Assembly: GCA_963922715.1 (NCBI GenBank)
Contig: CAWUJT010000004.1
Coordinates: 1-64,000 of the forward strand
Direction: 5' to 3'
Source: CAWUJT01 sp963922715
GTDB lineage: Bacteria > Pseudomonadota > Alphaproteobacteria > Rhodobacterales > Rhodobacteraceae
Length of the DNA stretch: 64,000 nt
The notes beneath the pieces are model-generated. The model ran no database searches and was not told the origin of the DNA. It saw only the letters and a program-made list of their open reading frames with translations. Below, in pieces: positions 39,634 to 47,862 of the stretch. Every line of letters starts with the position of its first letter. Position 1 is the stretch's first letter. The translations under genes and the position numbers were made by a program.

Positions 39634-40440
39634 ATGGAACACGTGCGTCCTGCTGTCCCCGTTGCCCCCTGGCTCGGCGGCAAAAAGGCCCTCTCTGCGC
39701 GCATCATCGCGCGCATCGCGGCCCTCCCCCATAAAACATATGTCGAGCCGTTCGTAGGCATGGGTGGCGTGTTTCTGCGCCGACCGTTTCGCCCCACCTG
39801 CGAGGTGGCCAACGATCTCAATGGCGAAATAGTCAACCTGTTTCGCGTCATCCAGCGTCACTTGCCCTACCTGCGGGATCATATGCGATTCACTCTGGCC
39901 TCCCGGCGCGCCTTTGAGGATCTGCGCAAAACCCCGGCCTCTGGCTTAACCGACATCGAGCGTGCCGCTCGGTTTCTCTATCTGCAACGCCTATCTTTTG
40001 CTGGCCAGGTCAACGGCGTGTTCGGTGTCTCGCCCGATCATGCTCCACGCTTTAGCCTAAACCGATTGGAGACATTGCTGGAGGCCGCCTACGAGCGCCT
40101 CGATGGCGTTGTGTTTGAATGTCTACCCTGGGCAGAGGTGGTCACACGATATGACGGGCCAAACACGCTCTTTTATCTTGATCCACCCTATGACGGCAAC
40201 GAAAGCGATTATGGCAAGGGCATGTTTGGCAAGGACGAGTTCCAGCTGATTGCCGAGATGATGGCCACCATAAAGGGGGCGATGCTGCTTTCGATCAACG
40301 ACACACCGCACATCCGTGATTTGTTTGCTGCATTTAACATGGAAGAGGTCAGCTTGACCTACTCTGTCTCACGGTCTGAAAGCAAAACCGCCAAAGAATT
40401 GATCATTTCAAACCGGGCCGATGAATCGCGGTTGCTTTAG
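39634..40440 (+). CDS. Dam-type DNA adenine methyltransferase (D12 class)
   Basis: 268 aa. Motif I PWLGGKKALSARIIARI and TYVEPFVGMGGVFLRR at the N-terminus, and the catalytic motif DPPY in FYLDPPYDGNESDYGKGMF: the alpha arrangement of N6-adenine methyltransferases like Dam. Placed at the right prophage end without a restriction partner. Likely methylates a short palindrome (GATC is known for Dam, not shown here). It may protect phage DNA or act on host regulation. Confidence 0.92.
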   Translation: MEHVRPAVPVAPWLGGKKALSARIIARIAALPHKTYVEPFVGMGGVFLRRPFRPTCEVANDLNGEIVNLFRVIQRHLPYLRDHMRFTLASRRAFEDLRKTPASGLTDIERAARFLYLQRLSFAGQVNGVFGVSPDHAPRFSLNRLETLLEAAYERLDGVVFECLPWAEVVTRYDGPNTLFYLDPPYDGNESDYGKGMFGKDEFQLIAEMMATIKGAMLLSINDTPHIRDLFAAFNMEEVSLTYSVSRSESKTAKELIISNRADESRLL

Positions 40441-40459
40441 TGGAAATTCGTTTTCAGGC

Positions 40460-40524
40460 GTGGTCCACCTTCATTGTAAGTGATTGATTTATTTAGGGTC
40501 TTACAGGCATTCTATGTGGTCCAC
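40460..40524. promoter_or_regulatory. Candidate arm sites, right end
   Basis: GTGGTCCAC at 40460-40468 and 40516-40524, matching 119-127 at the left end. The second copy is 41 bp from attR. See the left arm sites. Confidence 0.45.
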
Positions 40525-40565
40525 ATACCCCTGTTTTATATAGGGAAAATGATGATATTTGTTGA

Positions 40566-40582
40566 CCGGCCGCGGGTACCAT
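40566..40582 (+). other. attR core
   Basis: Exact copy of the 17 bases at 39-55 (CCGGCCGCGGGTACCAT). It marks the right border of the prophage. Host DNA that once followed tRNA-Leu continues to the right. Confidence 0.92.
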
Positions 40583-41354
40583 TGAGTTAAATTATGAAAT
40601 AGCCTTTTTTCAGTTGTGAAAATCAATTATGAATGACGTGCGCTCTGACTGCATAAATTTGACAAATGGCGTGATGTATCGAATTTTTCTGTTGCGCGTC
40701 TTTTATTCTGTATCCGTTCACACACTTCGGAATGTTCTACGCTTTGACACGGCTCACCAAATCGTTTTGCGCCCGCCTTATTCTTAACACCAGCAACCCT
40801 GTAAAATACATTGATGTCCTCCACAGCTTTACGCAGGTTTCACAGACCCTCAACGCTTTCCAATCGCGCGATGCCATGTCCAGTGCATCCATGTAAGTAC
40901 TGACCCAAACAAGTGATATTCATACTTTGCTTCGACCTTAGATCATATTTCTGAGCTCCGTGATATATTGCTGACTGTCTTTGCAGAACGCCAGTGCGGT
41001 TATTTATCATCGCACTGTTCCTGAACCATAAGTAGAGTGCTATAGTGGCAGAGCACCAGGCTTCTGTCCAAAACATGACTTCGCCGGTAAAGTATATCTT
41101 TTTAGCATTATGTATCACACACCGACTGTGTCTACCACGATAGCTCAGATAGTCTTTACGAAAAACCTTCGTAGCAGAATTTATCCCAAAACACCCTTTG
41201 CCAAAATCAGAAGCTGTCCGAATGTGTCATAACATGGCATTGCATTGTTGCAAAAATAAGACTTTTCAATATAGTCAATAACATTAGAAATAGTACCTAA
41301 TTGTGTCTAGGCACTGTTACTCATGACTTTAAGTTTCCTTAAACTGAACATTAC
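40583..41354. other. Gene-poor host stretch after attR
   Basis: About 770 bp, AT-rich, without a convincing gene. Short open frames (for example 40840-41118 minus) show no domain and no ribosome-binding site. It separates the prophage from bpt. It could hold gene remains or an unrecognised small RNA; nothing is supported. Confidence 0.6.
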
Positions 41355-42179
41355 ATGCATCATACTTTACCATTAACGCCACAATTCTATGTTACGGCCC
41401 CACAGACTTGCCCTTATCTTCCGAATAGGAAAGAACGCAAACTGTTTACAGCTTTGCAGGGAGAACACGCTGGTCGACTCAATGACACTCTGAACAACCA
41501 AGGCTTTCGCCGATCCCAAAATGTACTCTACAGGCCCTGCTGTGTCGATTGTAATGCCTGCCTTTCTGTTCGTGTCCGTGTAAAAGATTTCAAAGCTTCA
41601 AAAACACAAAAGAGAATCCACAAGAAAAATGCACCTTTGCGTCGGGAAGTTCTTTCGGCGTGGGCGACAGAAGAACAATATGCGCTTTTTAAACGCTATT
41701 TGAAAAAGCGCCATGCCGAAGGCGGCATGTTAGATATGGATATTTTTGAGTTTGCCGCCATGGTTGAGGAAACCCCCATACGCACCCGGGTGGTTGAATA
41801 TTGGGATGACACGGGTGAACAACCAAAATTGAAAGCCGCATGTTTGACAGATATGCTCGAAGATGGGCTTAGTATGGTTTATTCTTTTTATGATCCTGAA
41901 AGTTCACGAAATTCCCTTGGGACATATATTATACTGGATCATGTCAGAATGACACAGCAGGCAAATCTTCCCTATTTATACCTCGGATATTGGGTTTCTG
42001 GCTCTCCTAGAATGGAGTATAAATCCCGATTTTCGGCTCTTGAAGTCTATTTAGGCAATGCCTGGAAAGACTTGGAGAAGCCCGTTGAACAAAAGACCAG
42101 GACACATCCTCTGGCCATCACCCCCATTGCAGAACAGGTTGCGGGCATCGTTTTGCCAGATACGCGCAAAACACGATAA
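41355..42179 (+). CDS. bpt: Aspartate/glutamate leucyltransferase (arginyl-transferase family)
   Basis: 274 aa. Adds Leu to proteins with an N-terminal Asp or Glu, marking them for ClpAP degradation (N-end rule). The N-terminal domain has TCPYLPNRKERKLFTAL and CCVDCNACLSVRVRV, whose cysteines are conserved; the C-terminal domain has FYDPESSRNSLGTYIILDH, then YLYLGYWVSGSPRMEYKS. Standard length. Codon use is somewhat AT-richer than the genes that follow. Confidence 0.93.
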   Translation: MHHTLPLTPQFYVTAPQTCPYLPNRKERKLFTALQGEHAGRLNDTLNNQGFRRSQNVLYRPCCVDCNACLSVRVRVKDFKASKTQKRIHKKNAPLRREVLSAWATEEQYALFKRYLKKRHAEGGMLDMDIFEFAAMVEETPIRTRVVEYWDDTGEQPKLKAACLTDMLEDGLSMVYSFYDPESSRNSLGTYIILDHVRMTQQANLPYLYLGYWVSGSPRMEYKSRFSALEVYLGNAWKDLEKPVEQKTRTHPLAITPIAEQVAGIVLPDTRKTR

Positions 42180-42214
42180 CATCTGATCTCATGCTGTGAA
42201 GACGTCAGTCAGCC

Positions 42215-45200
42215 CTATTGCGCAGCATGTCGAACCAACGCAAGAACGAGGTTGTTTTGACCATCAGATGTTGTTGAGCGCTGTTTCCGTAGGGATATCA
42301 AGACAAACATTGGCGGAGTGAAATAGAAGCTGATCACAGTCGATAAAAGTACACCTCCGGCAATTGACACAGCGAACGGTGGCCAGAACGCTCCACCGTC
42401 CAAGATCAACGGCAGGAAGCCACCAAAGGTTGTGATCGTGGTTGAGATGATGTGCCGGCTTGAGCCCACCACAACATTGACCATCGCCTCTTTATCTCCA
42501 GAGGCTGAGGCTGCGTCGTTTTGCAATGCTGTCAAGATAATGATCGCGGCATTGATCGACACCCCTATTGAGCCAATCACGCCGATGATGGCCACGATGC
42601 CAAAGGGGTATTGCATCACCGCCAAAGACAGCATCGAAAGACCCGCGGCTAAGACGCAGACCATCAAAGTCACAAGGGTCAGACGGAATGAGTTGAAGGT
42701 CAAAACAATCGTAGCAATTGTCAGCGTCACGATAAGCCCGACAGAAGCCATAAGGTTGCCCACAGTACTTGAGCGCGCATCGCTATCGCCGCCAAGACTT
42801 AAGGTGTACCCAGTAGGCAGCGCAAACCCACGATCATCAAGAGCTATGAGAACCTGTTGCAGGGCCTCCTCCGGCAGGATGTTTGGCACCAGGAACGCTT
42901 GGATAATATTTTCACGCATACCGTCGACGCGGGTGATAACGCTTTCAGCAGGCTCGACAACCACTGTGGCGATTTGTGACAATGGAACTGCTGGGAAAGC
43001 CCCTGTGGCGGATACGACGGCGGAATTTGGCAAAAGAATTGGCATATCGGCGATGGTTTGAAGATCGCCGCGCAATCCATCGCCAAAGCGGACACGTACT
43101 GCCAGCTGCTCGGTGCCTTCCACAAGGGAGCCGCCCGTCATGCCCACAAGGGCTGCATCAAGTTGCATCGCAACATCCGCAATATCGAGCCCAAGAAGCC
43201 TGGCCTGAACCTCATCAATCTCAAACCGCACTTGTGGGGCACCCCCATTCACTCCAGCGCGGGCTTGGGTCACCACATCCAGATCGGCCATGATCGCCCG
43301 CAACTCATCGCCGAGCGCCCGCAGTATCATGATGTCTTGCCCTTGGATTTTGATTTCCACAGGCGCATCGACAGGTGGACCTTGCACAAGACCACGCACA
43401 ATCACCTGAGCCTGCGGGAAATCACCATCGAATTGGGTTTGCAAAACTTGCACAAGACGCGCCGCATCCGCATCGGTTTTGGTTGTGATCATCCCTTGGG
43501 CAAACCCAGGTTCCTGACTACGGTTACCGACAATATTGTAATAAAAGGCCGGGCCAGAGCCACCAACGGTCCAATAAATGCTCTGAAGCCCTTGATCTGA
43601 ACGGATCGCTTCATCCATCTCTTGCACAAGGCGCGTTGTCGTCTCAATGGCGCTGCCTGGTGGCATAGAGACCTCCACATAGAACTGATTGCGCTCCACG
43701 CCCGGGAAAAATTGTGCGGTCAATGTGGGGAACGCGGCAAATCCAAGAAGGGGAAGGATCAAAGACACCGCAATCGCACGCAGGGGATTGTGGATCGCCA
43801 GCCTGATGGACTGCTGAAAGACACGCGCCAACCAAGAGATCGTGATCCCATTGGAAAACACCCCGCGTATCTCAGTAGAGGGTAAGATCCATCCCGCAAT
43901 CGCCGGCGTGACCGTCAGTGCAATCAACAGCGACCAAAACAGCATAAGCACCACGGCAATCGCAATGGACCCCACGAAATCGCCCGCCGGTCCGGGCAGC
44001 AGGATCATCGGCGTGAACGCCAGCGCGGTTGTCACGGTGGAGGCCAACAAAGGTGCTGTAAGCCGTTTGACCGCATCGCCCACGGCCGCCTCTCGCGATA
44101 CGCCCATTTCCAGCCGCTTGCGAATTTCATCCGTCATCACGATGGCCGCATCGACCAGAAGGCCCAAAGCCACAATCAACCCTGTCACGGACATCTGATG
44201 GATCGGCAGCCCGATCATATTCATTGTTGCCAAAGTCGCTAAGGAGACAACGGGTAAGACCCCCGCAACAATCAGTGCGGCGCGCACGCCCAATGTCAGC
44301 AACAGAACCGAGACAACCAACCCCACACCGATCGCCATATTCAGGATAACATCTCCTAACCGATCAAGTGTATAGGTGCTTTGATCAAAGAGCAGGGCTT
44401 CTTCAATCCCAAGCGGCACCTGATCGGCACCAGCGGCGAGTTCGTCGCGTACAAACCCCATCCATCGGTCAATCTGTTGTCCCTCTTGCGCAAGAATGCC
44501 AATAAGGATTGCAGGGCGCCCATTGGCAAAAGCCAATTCATCAGATGGCGCTTTCGGGCCACGTGTGACGGTGGCAATATCGCCAAGGCGGGCAGTCGCG
44601 CCAAAAGCGTTCTCGCGCAGGACAATCTGGCGCAAACGGTCCAGCGTTTCGATCTCTCCGCTGACACCGATTGTGAGGTCCACATCCCCCTGCAGACGCC
44701 CCGCTTGCATCTTGCCATCGGCCTCTGCGACACGCGCTGAAATCTCTTGCGCCGTCAGCCCCAAACTGGCCGCTTGATCCATATCGACGCGGATCAACAC
44801 CTCTTCTTCTGGAAGGCCAAAGTAATCCACTGCCCGCGTGCCGGGAATCGATCGCAAGCGATCCCCTAGCGCTTCGGCATGGCGTGACAGGAGCGTGAGT
44901 GGCATATCGGGCTGCGAGGATGTGATTGAAATTACCCCGGAATAGGCCGAAATCCCTTCGGCATTAAAATCCGGCGGGGATACACCTGCTGGAAAGTTAC
45001 GCTGTGCATCCTCGACCGCATCGCGTGCCTCGGCCCAAACCTGCTCTATCGTGGCATCATCCAAGGTCTCAAGCAGGTCAATCGACACGACAGAAACACC
45101 TGTGCGGGAGATAGAAGTCACTTGATCAATCTCGGCAATTTTACGCAACTCTTCTTCGATCTCAGCACTGACCAAGGCTTCAACGCGCTCTGGATCGGCA

Positions 45201-45352
45201 CCTGGAAATTGCGTCGTGACAGTTGCAAAGAGATTGGTGATTGTCGGGTCTTCTTGACGCCCAAGCGACAGAAACGATGAGAGGCCCGCTGATACAAGAA
45301 CAAGGATGATCAGTGCAACAAGGCGGGGCTGGCGAAAGGTCAGGGTTTGCAT
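42215..45352 (-). CDS. RND efflux pump, inner-membrane transporter
   Basis: 1045 aa of the AcrB/HAE1 superfamily: N-terminal membrane helix, porter domain with PGADPERVEALVSAEIEEEL, helices near residues 335-480, second half with the same fold. The proton-relay segment reads GLLVDAAIVMTDEI, so the first Asp (residue 401) is kept but the second is Ala402; in the second half the usual Lys position reads SINAAI. Exports drugs or other compounds with the adaptor upstream in the same operon (29-nt gap). No outer-membrane factor gene is adjacent. Confidence 0.93.
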   Translation of the reverse strand: MQTLTFRQPRLVALIILVLVSAGLSSFLSLGRQEDPTITNLFATVTTQFPGADPERVEALVSAEIEEELRKIAEIDQVTSISRTGVSVVSIDLLETLDDATIEQVWAEARDAVEDAQRNFPAGVSPPDFNAEGISAYSGVISITSSQPDMPLTLLSRHAEALGDRLRSIPGTRAVDYFGLPEEEVLIRVDMDQAASLGLTAQEISARVAEADGKMQAGRLQGDVDLTIGVSGEIETLDRLRQIVLRENAFGATARLGDIATVTRGPKAPSDELAFANGRPAILIGILAQEGQQIDRWMGFVRDELAAGADQVPLGIEEALLFDQSTYTLDRLGDVILNMAIGVGLVVSVLLLTLGVRAALIVAGVLPVVSLATLATMNMIGLPIHQMSVTGLIVALGLLVDAAIVMTDEIRKRLEMGVSREAAVGDAVKRLTAPLLASTVTTALAFTPMILLPGPAGDFVGSIAIAVVLMLFWSLLIALTVTPAIAGWILPSTEIRGVFSNGITISWLARVFQQSIRLAIHNPLRAIAVSLILPLLGFAAFPTLTAQFFPGVERNQFYVEVSMPPGSAIETTTRLVQEMDEAIRSDQGLQSIYWTVGGSGPAFYYNIVGNRSQEPGFAQGMITTKTDADAARLVQVLQTQFDGDFPQAQVIVRGLVQGPPVDAPVEIKIQGQDIMILRALGDELRAIMADLDVVTQARAGVNGGAPQVRFEIDEVQARLLGLDIADVAMQLDAALVGMTGGSLVEGTEQLAVRVRFGDGLRGDLQTIADMPILLPNSAVVSATGAFPAVPLSQIATVVVEPAESVITRVDGMRENIIQAFLVPNILPEEALQQVLIALDDRGFALPTGYTLSLGGDSDARSSTVGNLMASVGLIVTLTIATIVLTFNSFRLTLVTLMVCVLAAGLSMLSLAVMQYPFGIVAIIGVIGSIGVSINAAIIILTALQNDAASASGDKEAMVNVVVGSSRHIISTTITTFGGFLPLILDGGAFWPPFAVSIAGGVLLSTVISFYFTPPMFVLISLRKQRSTTSDGQNNLVLALVRHAAQ

Positions 45353-45381
45353 GGGGGCGGTCCTCGTTATGGTGTATCAGA

Positions 45382-46542
45382 TCAAGAGGCGGGCGTTTTG
45401 ATGGGACGGGGATCAACCCTTTGCCCCGGTGTCACGCGCTGTGGACCCGAGGTAATCAGGCGCGCGCCATCGGGGAAAACGCCCCGCACAAAGACCTGAT
45501 CGCCGTCTGTGTGCAACACTTGCACAGAGGCTTGGCGCACAATATTTTCCACATCGACTGTCAAAAGCGTCCACTGGCCGCGTGCCCCTTCTTTCAGCGT
45601 AGTGGTCGGCACCCACAGACCTGTGGCTTCAACTCTGTCCGTTAGGATAAGACGCGCGGTTTGGCCAAAGGCGAGCGCATCATCTGTTTTGACCTGTAAC
45701 AAGGCAGTCCGAGTACGTGTCACCGGGTCAACATCTGGGCGCAGCGTGATCAAGCTGGCATCATATATGAGGCCGCCGATCTCGACCTCTGCTTGGGAGA
45801 GTATGGTGGCTGTAACATCCAACGGCACACCAATGCGCAGCTGTGGCGTGCCATCTTGGACGATTTCAACAACCGTTTGTCCAGGGGAGAGGCTTTCCCC
45901 ACCGTCAACCGGCCGATCTGTGATTCTGCCTGTGAATGGGGCATAGACGATGGATTTTTCCGCCTGTATTGTATTTGATGTGAGCGCAGCTTGCACCTCT
46001 GCAATCCGCGCGCGCAACTCATCCGAGCGCGACAGCGCTTCATCCAAACCCGATTGGCTGGCAAAGCCGCGATCACTAAGTTGCGACTGCCGTTCCACAG
46101 TTTGTTCCGCAAACCGAAGTTGCGCTTCTAGGGCTGATTTTGAGGCTTCAAGACGCACACGGTCCGCGTCCAAAAGCTGGGTATCCAGCGCGGCAATCTG
46201 CTGGCCTTCTGTAATCTGGTCGCCTTCATCAACCAAAATCTGATCCAGCTGACCGCTCAGTTCAAAGGAAATCGAGACCGTCTTTTGCGGCTCCACCTGG
46301 CCGACAAAGCGCCGGGCAATTTGGTAGTTATTGTGCAATTCGATCGGTGTCACGGCAACAGGCAGAACAGCAGCGGGCTGTGGTTTCGGGGCGGCCTGCG
46401 CCCTGCGGGCAAGCTCGCTACTGCCAAAATACACAGCCATAAGGGCGGTGGCGATAATCGTAAGGGTGAGCCCACCCCGCCAGGCCAGGCGGCCAATTCT
46501 TTTGAAAAAACCAGGAGGCGTTTCTTTTTTGGTATCCGTCAT
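45382..46542 (-). CDS. RND efflux periplasmic adaptor (membrane fusion protein)
   Basis: 386 aa. One N-terminal membrane anchor (LTLTIIATALMAVYFG), then FVGQVEPQKTVSISFELSGQ, a lipoyl-type half (ILVDEGDQITEGQQIAALDT), a helical hairpin and a second lipoyl half with SIVYAPFTGRITDRPVDGGE. It links the transporter to an outer-membrane channel. First gene of the leftward operon, divergent from the TetR gene. Confidence 0.93.
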   Translation of the reverse strand: MTDTKKETPPGFFKRIGRLAWRGGLTLTIIATALMAVYFGSSELARRAQAAPKPQPAAVLPVAVTPIELHNNYQIARRFVGQVEPQKTVSISFELSGQLDQILVDEGDQITEGQQIAALDTQLLDADRVRLEASKSALEAQLRFAEQTVERQSQLSDRGFASQSGLDEALSRSDELRARIAEVQAALTSNTIQAEKSIVYAPFTGRITDRPVDGGESLSPGQTVVEIVQDGTPQLRIGVPLDVTATILSQAEVEIGGLIYDASLITLRPDVDPVTRTRTALLQVKTDDALAFGQTARLILTDRVEATGLWVPTTTLKEGARGQWTLLTVDVENIVRQASVQVLHTDGDQVFVRGVFPDGARLITSGPQRVTPGQRVDPRPIKTPAS

Positions 46543-46559
46543 CGTTTTGCTCTTTCGAT

Positions 46560-46585
46560 GTTAGTTTATCTAACTTATATGTTAG
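46560..46585. promoter_or_regulatory. Probable TetR operator of the efflux operon
   Basis: The palindrome GTTAG-TTTAT-CTAAC (46560-46574) and another GTTAG (46581-46585) lie in the 90-bp gap between the adaptor gene and the TetR gene. TetR proteins bind such short dyads in divergent promoters and control both genes. Confidence 0.6.
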
Positions 46586-46632
46586 AATGTCTTACTTTGA
46601 CAAGTCTTACGTCTTCTGAAAGATTTTGGATC

Positions 46633-47256
46633 ATGATTGAACATGAAAAAACACACCCAACCAAGCTGCGAAAATCAGGCTATCATCATGGCGATCTTCG
46701 GGCAGGCTTGATTGAGGCGACACGGCAATTGGTGGAAGAAAAGGGTCCAGATGGGTTCTCCGTCACAGATGCCTGCACCTTAGCCGGCGTCTCCACAGCC
46801 GCGCCCTATAAGCATTTCAAAGACAAGTCAGAAATGCTTGTCGCAATGGTCATGGAGGGGATGGCGCGGCACCGGCAAAACATGCTTGCGGCACTCGATG
46901 GCGTGCCCCCTGGCACACCGGCCCGGATCAAAGCCCTCGGGCTGGAATACGTCACCTTCGCCCTCAGCGAGCCCGGTATTTTTCGGTTGAAATTCGGCGG
47001 CTTCACAGACCGCTTGGATGACCCGCAACTGCATGAAGCAGGCGAGGGCACATTTGGAATCGTCTTACGCGAAGTCGCTGATTGCCTGGGTGAAACCGAC
47101 ATCACACCAGAGATTCGCAGGCGCGGGTTTATGCTTTGGAGCTTTGTGCATGGCCTCAGCTTTCTGCTCGCAGACCAGAAGTTGACAAAGCTCGGCGGGG
47201 ATTTTGAACTGGAACACCTGTTAGAAGATATGGCCCACAGAATGCTCGCACCTTAG
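46633..47256 (+). CDS. TetR-family regulator of the efflux operon
   Basis: 207 aa from MIEHEKTHPTKLRKSGYHHG. The HTH is GPDGFSVTDACTLAGVSTAA followed by PYKHFKDKSEML, a full TetR N-terminal domain. The C-terminal ligand domain begins about residue 80 and is of the WHG type (GFMLWSFVHGLSFLL). It is divergent from the efflux genes and probably represses them until a substrate binds. Confidence 0.9.
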   Translation: MIEHEKTHPTKLRKSGYHHGDLRAGLIEATRQLVEEKGPDGFSVTDACTLAGVSTAAPYKHFKDKSEMLVAMVMEGMARHRQNMLAALDGVPPGTPARIKALGLEYVTFALSEPGIFRLKFGGFTDRLDDPQLHEAGEGTFGIVLREVADCLGETDITPEIRRRGFMLWSFVHGLSFLLADQKLTKLGGDFELEHLLEDMAHRMLAP

Positions 47257-47259
47257 TCT

Positions 47260-47862
47260 TTAAGAATGCCCTGACCGATAGATTTCAAACCAGCAGGCAT
47301 CGCCCCTGTGTTGCGCACAGCATGTGACCTCGCGACAGCGACAATCGGGGGCAACAAGCGATCGGTAGAGATGTTCAAAGACAGCACAATGCCAATAGCA
47401 TATAGGAACTTCGGAAACCTCTCCACGCACAAGGGGATTATCGACAATGCAAAATGTCCAAACGTCCACCTTTTGGAAGGTGCCACTGCCCACAAAGGTC
47501 CAGGCATTCTGCGCAATCGCTTTGGCCAGTAACACAGCGGCAAGTGGCGCGGGCAAAGCCCGAAGCAATCTTTGTGCGGCACGTGGTATTCGATGCTTCA
47601 GAATGTAGTCTGCAGTGCGCACACCCGCCTGTGCAGACAGAAGCGGCGCGACTGAGGGGGCTTGCCGACGCACAAACCGATGCAGACGCGCCGCATCTTC
47701 TTCGGGGATCATCGCGTCGCCCTCTGGCACTGTGAAAAGGCCACAATCTCTTAGCACTTTGCAGGCGTGCCCAGCCCCTCCGAAATCATCTAAGGCATGA
47801 ATATATTGAAGGATCGCGTTTGGCCCGATCAACCCTGTGCGCGCCTGAACATCGTCAGGCAT
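47260..47862 (-). CDS. bchJ: Bacteriochlorophyll 4-vinyl reductase-type protein (V4R)
   Basis: 200 aa from MPDDVQARTGLIGPNAILQY, which overlaps the bchE stop by 8 nt; the longer open frame overlaps by 77 nt and is less likely. FGGAGHACKVLRDCGLFTVP, and the C-terminal V4R-like part with PICYWHCAVFEHLYR and CREVTCCAQHRGDACWFEI (several Cys), match BchJ. It was first described as vinyl reductase; later work points to a helper role for chlorophyll intermediates. Confidence 0.9.
   Translation of the reverse strand: MPDDVQARTGLIGPNAILQYIHALDDFGGAGHACKVLRDCGLFTVPEGDAMIPEEDAARLHRFVRRQAPSVAPLLSAQAGVRTADYILKHRIPRAAQRLLRALPAPLAAVLLAKAIAQNAWTFVGSGTFQKVDVWTFCIVDNPLVRGEVSEVPICYWHCAVFEHLYRSLVAPDCRCREVTCCAQHRGDACWFEIYRSGHS

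Larger units (their letters stand above)
39..40582. mobile_element. Complete HK97-type siphovirus prophage in tRNA-Leu
   Basis: A 40.5-kb element lies between two copies of the same 17-bp sequence, one being the 3' end of tRNA-Leu. It holds an integrase next to the tRNA, an immunity switch, early genes, terminase, portal, protease, HK97-fold capsid, tail, fibre and lysis genes in standard order. The tape measure and tip protein indicate a long non-contractile tail. The major frames are open and most junctions overlap by 1 or 4 nt, so nothing shows that the prophage is defective. Inducibility cannot be judged from sequence. Confidence 0.95.

Noticed and set aside
40840..41118. 92-aa minus-strand frame in the host gap
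   Set aside because: No ribosome-binding site, no recognisable domain and unusual composition.
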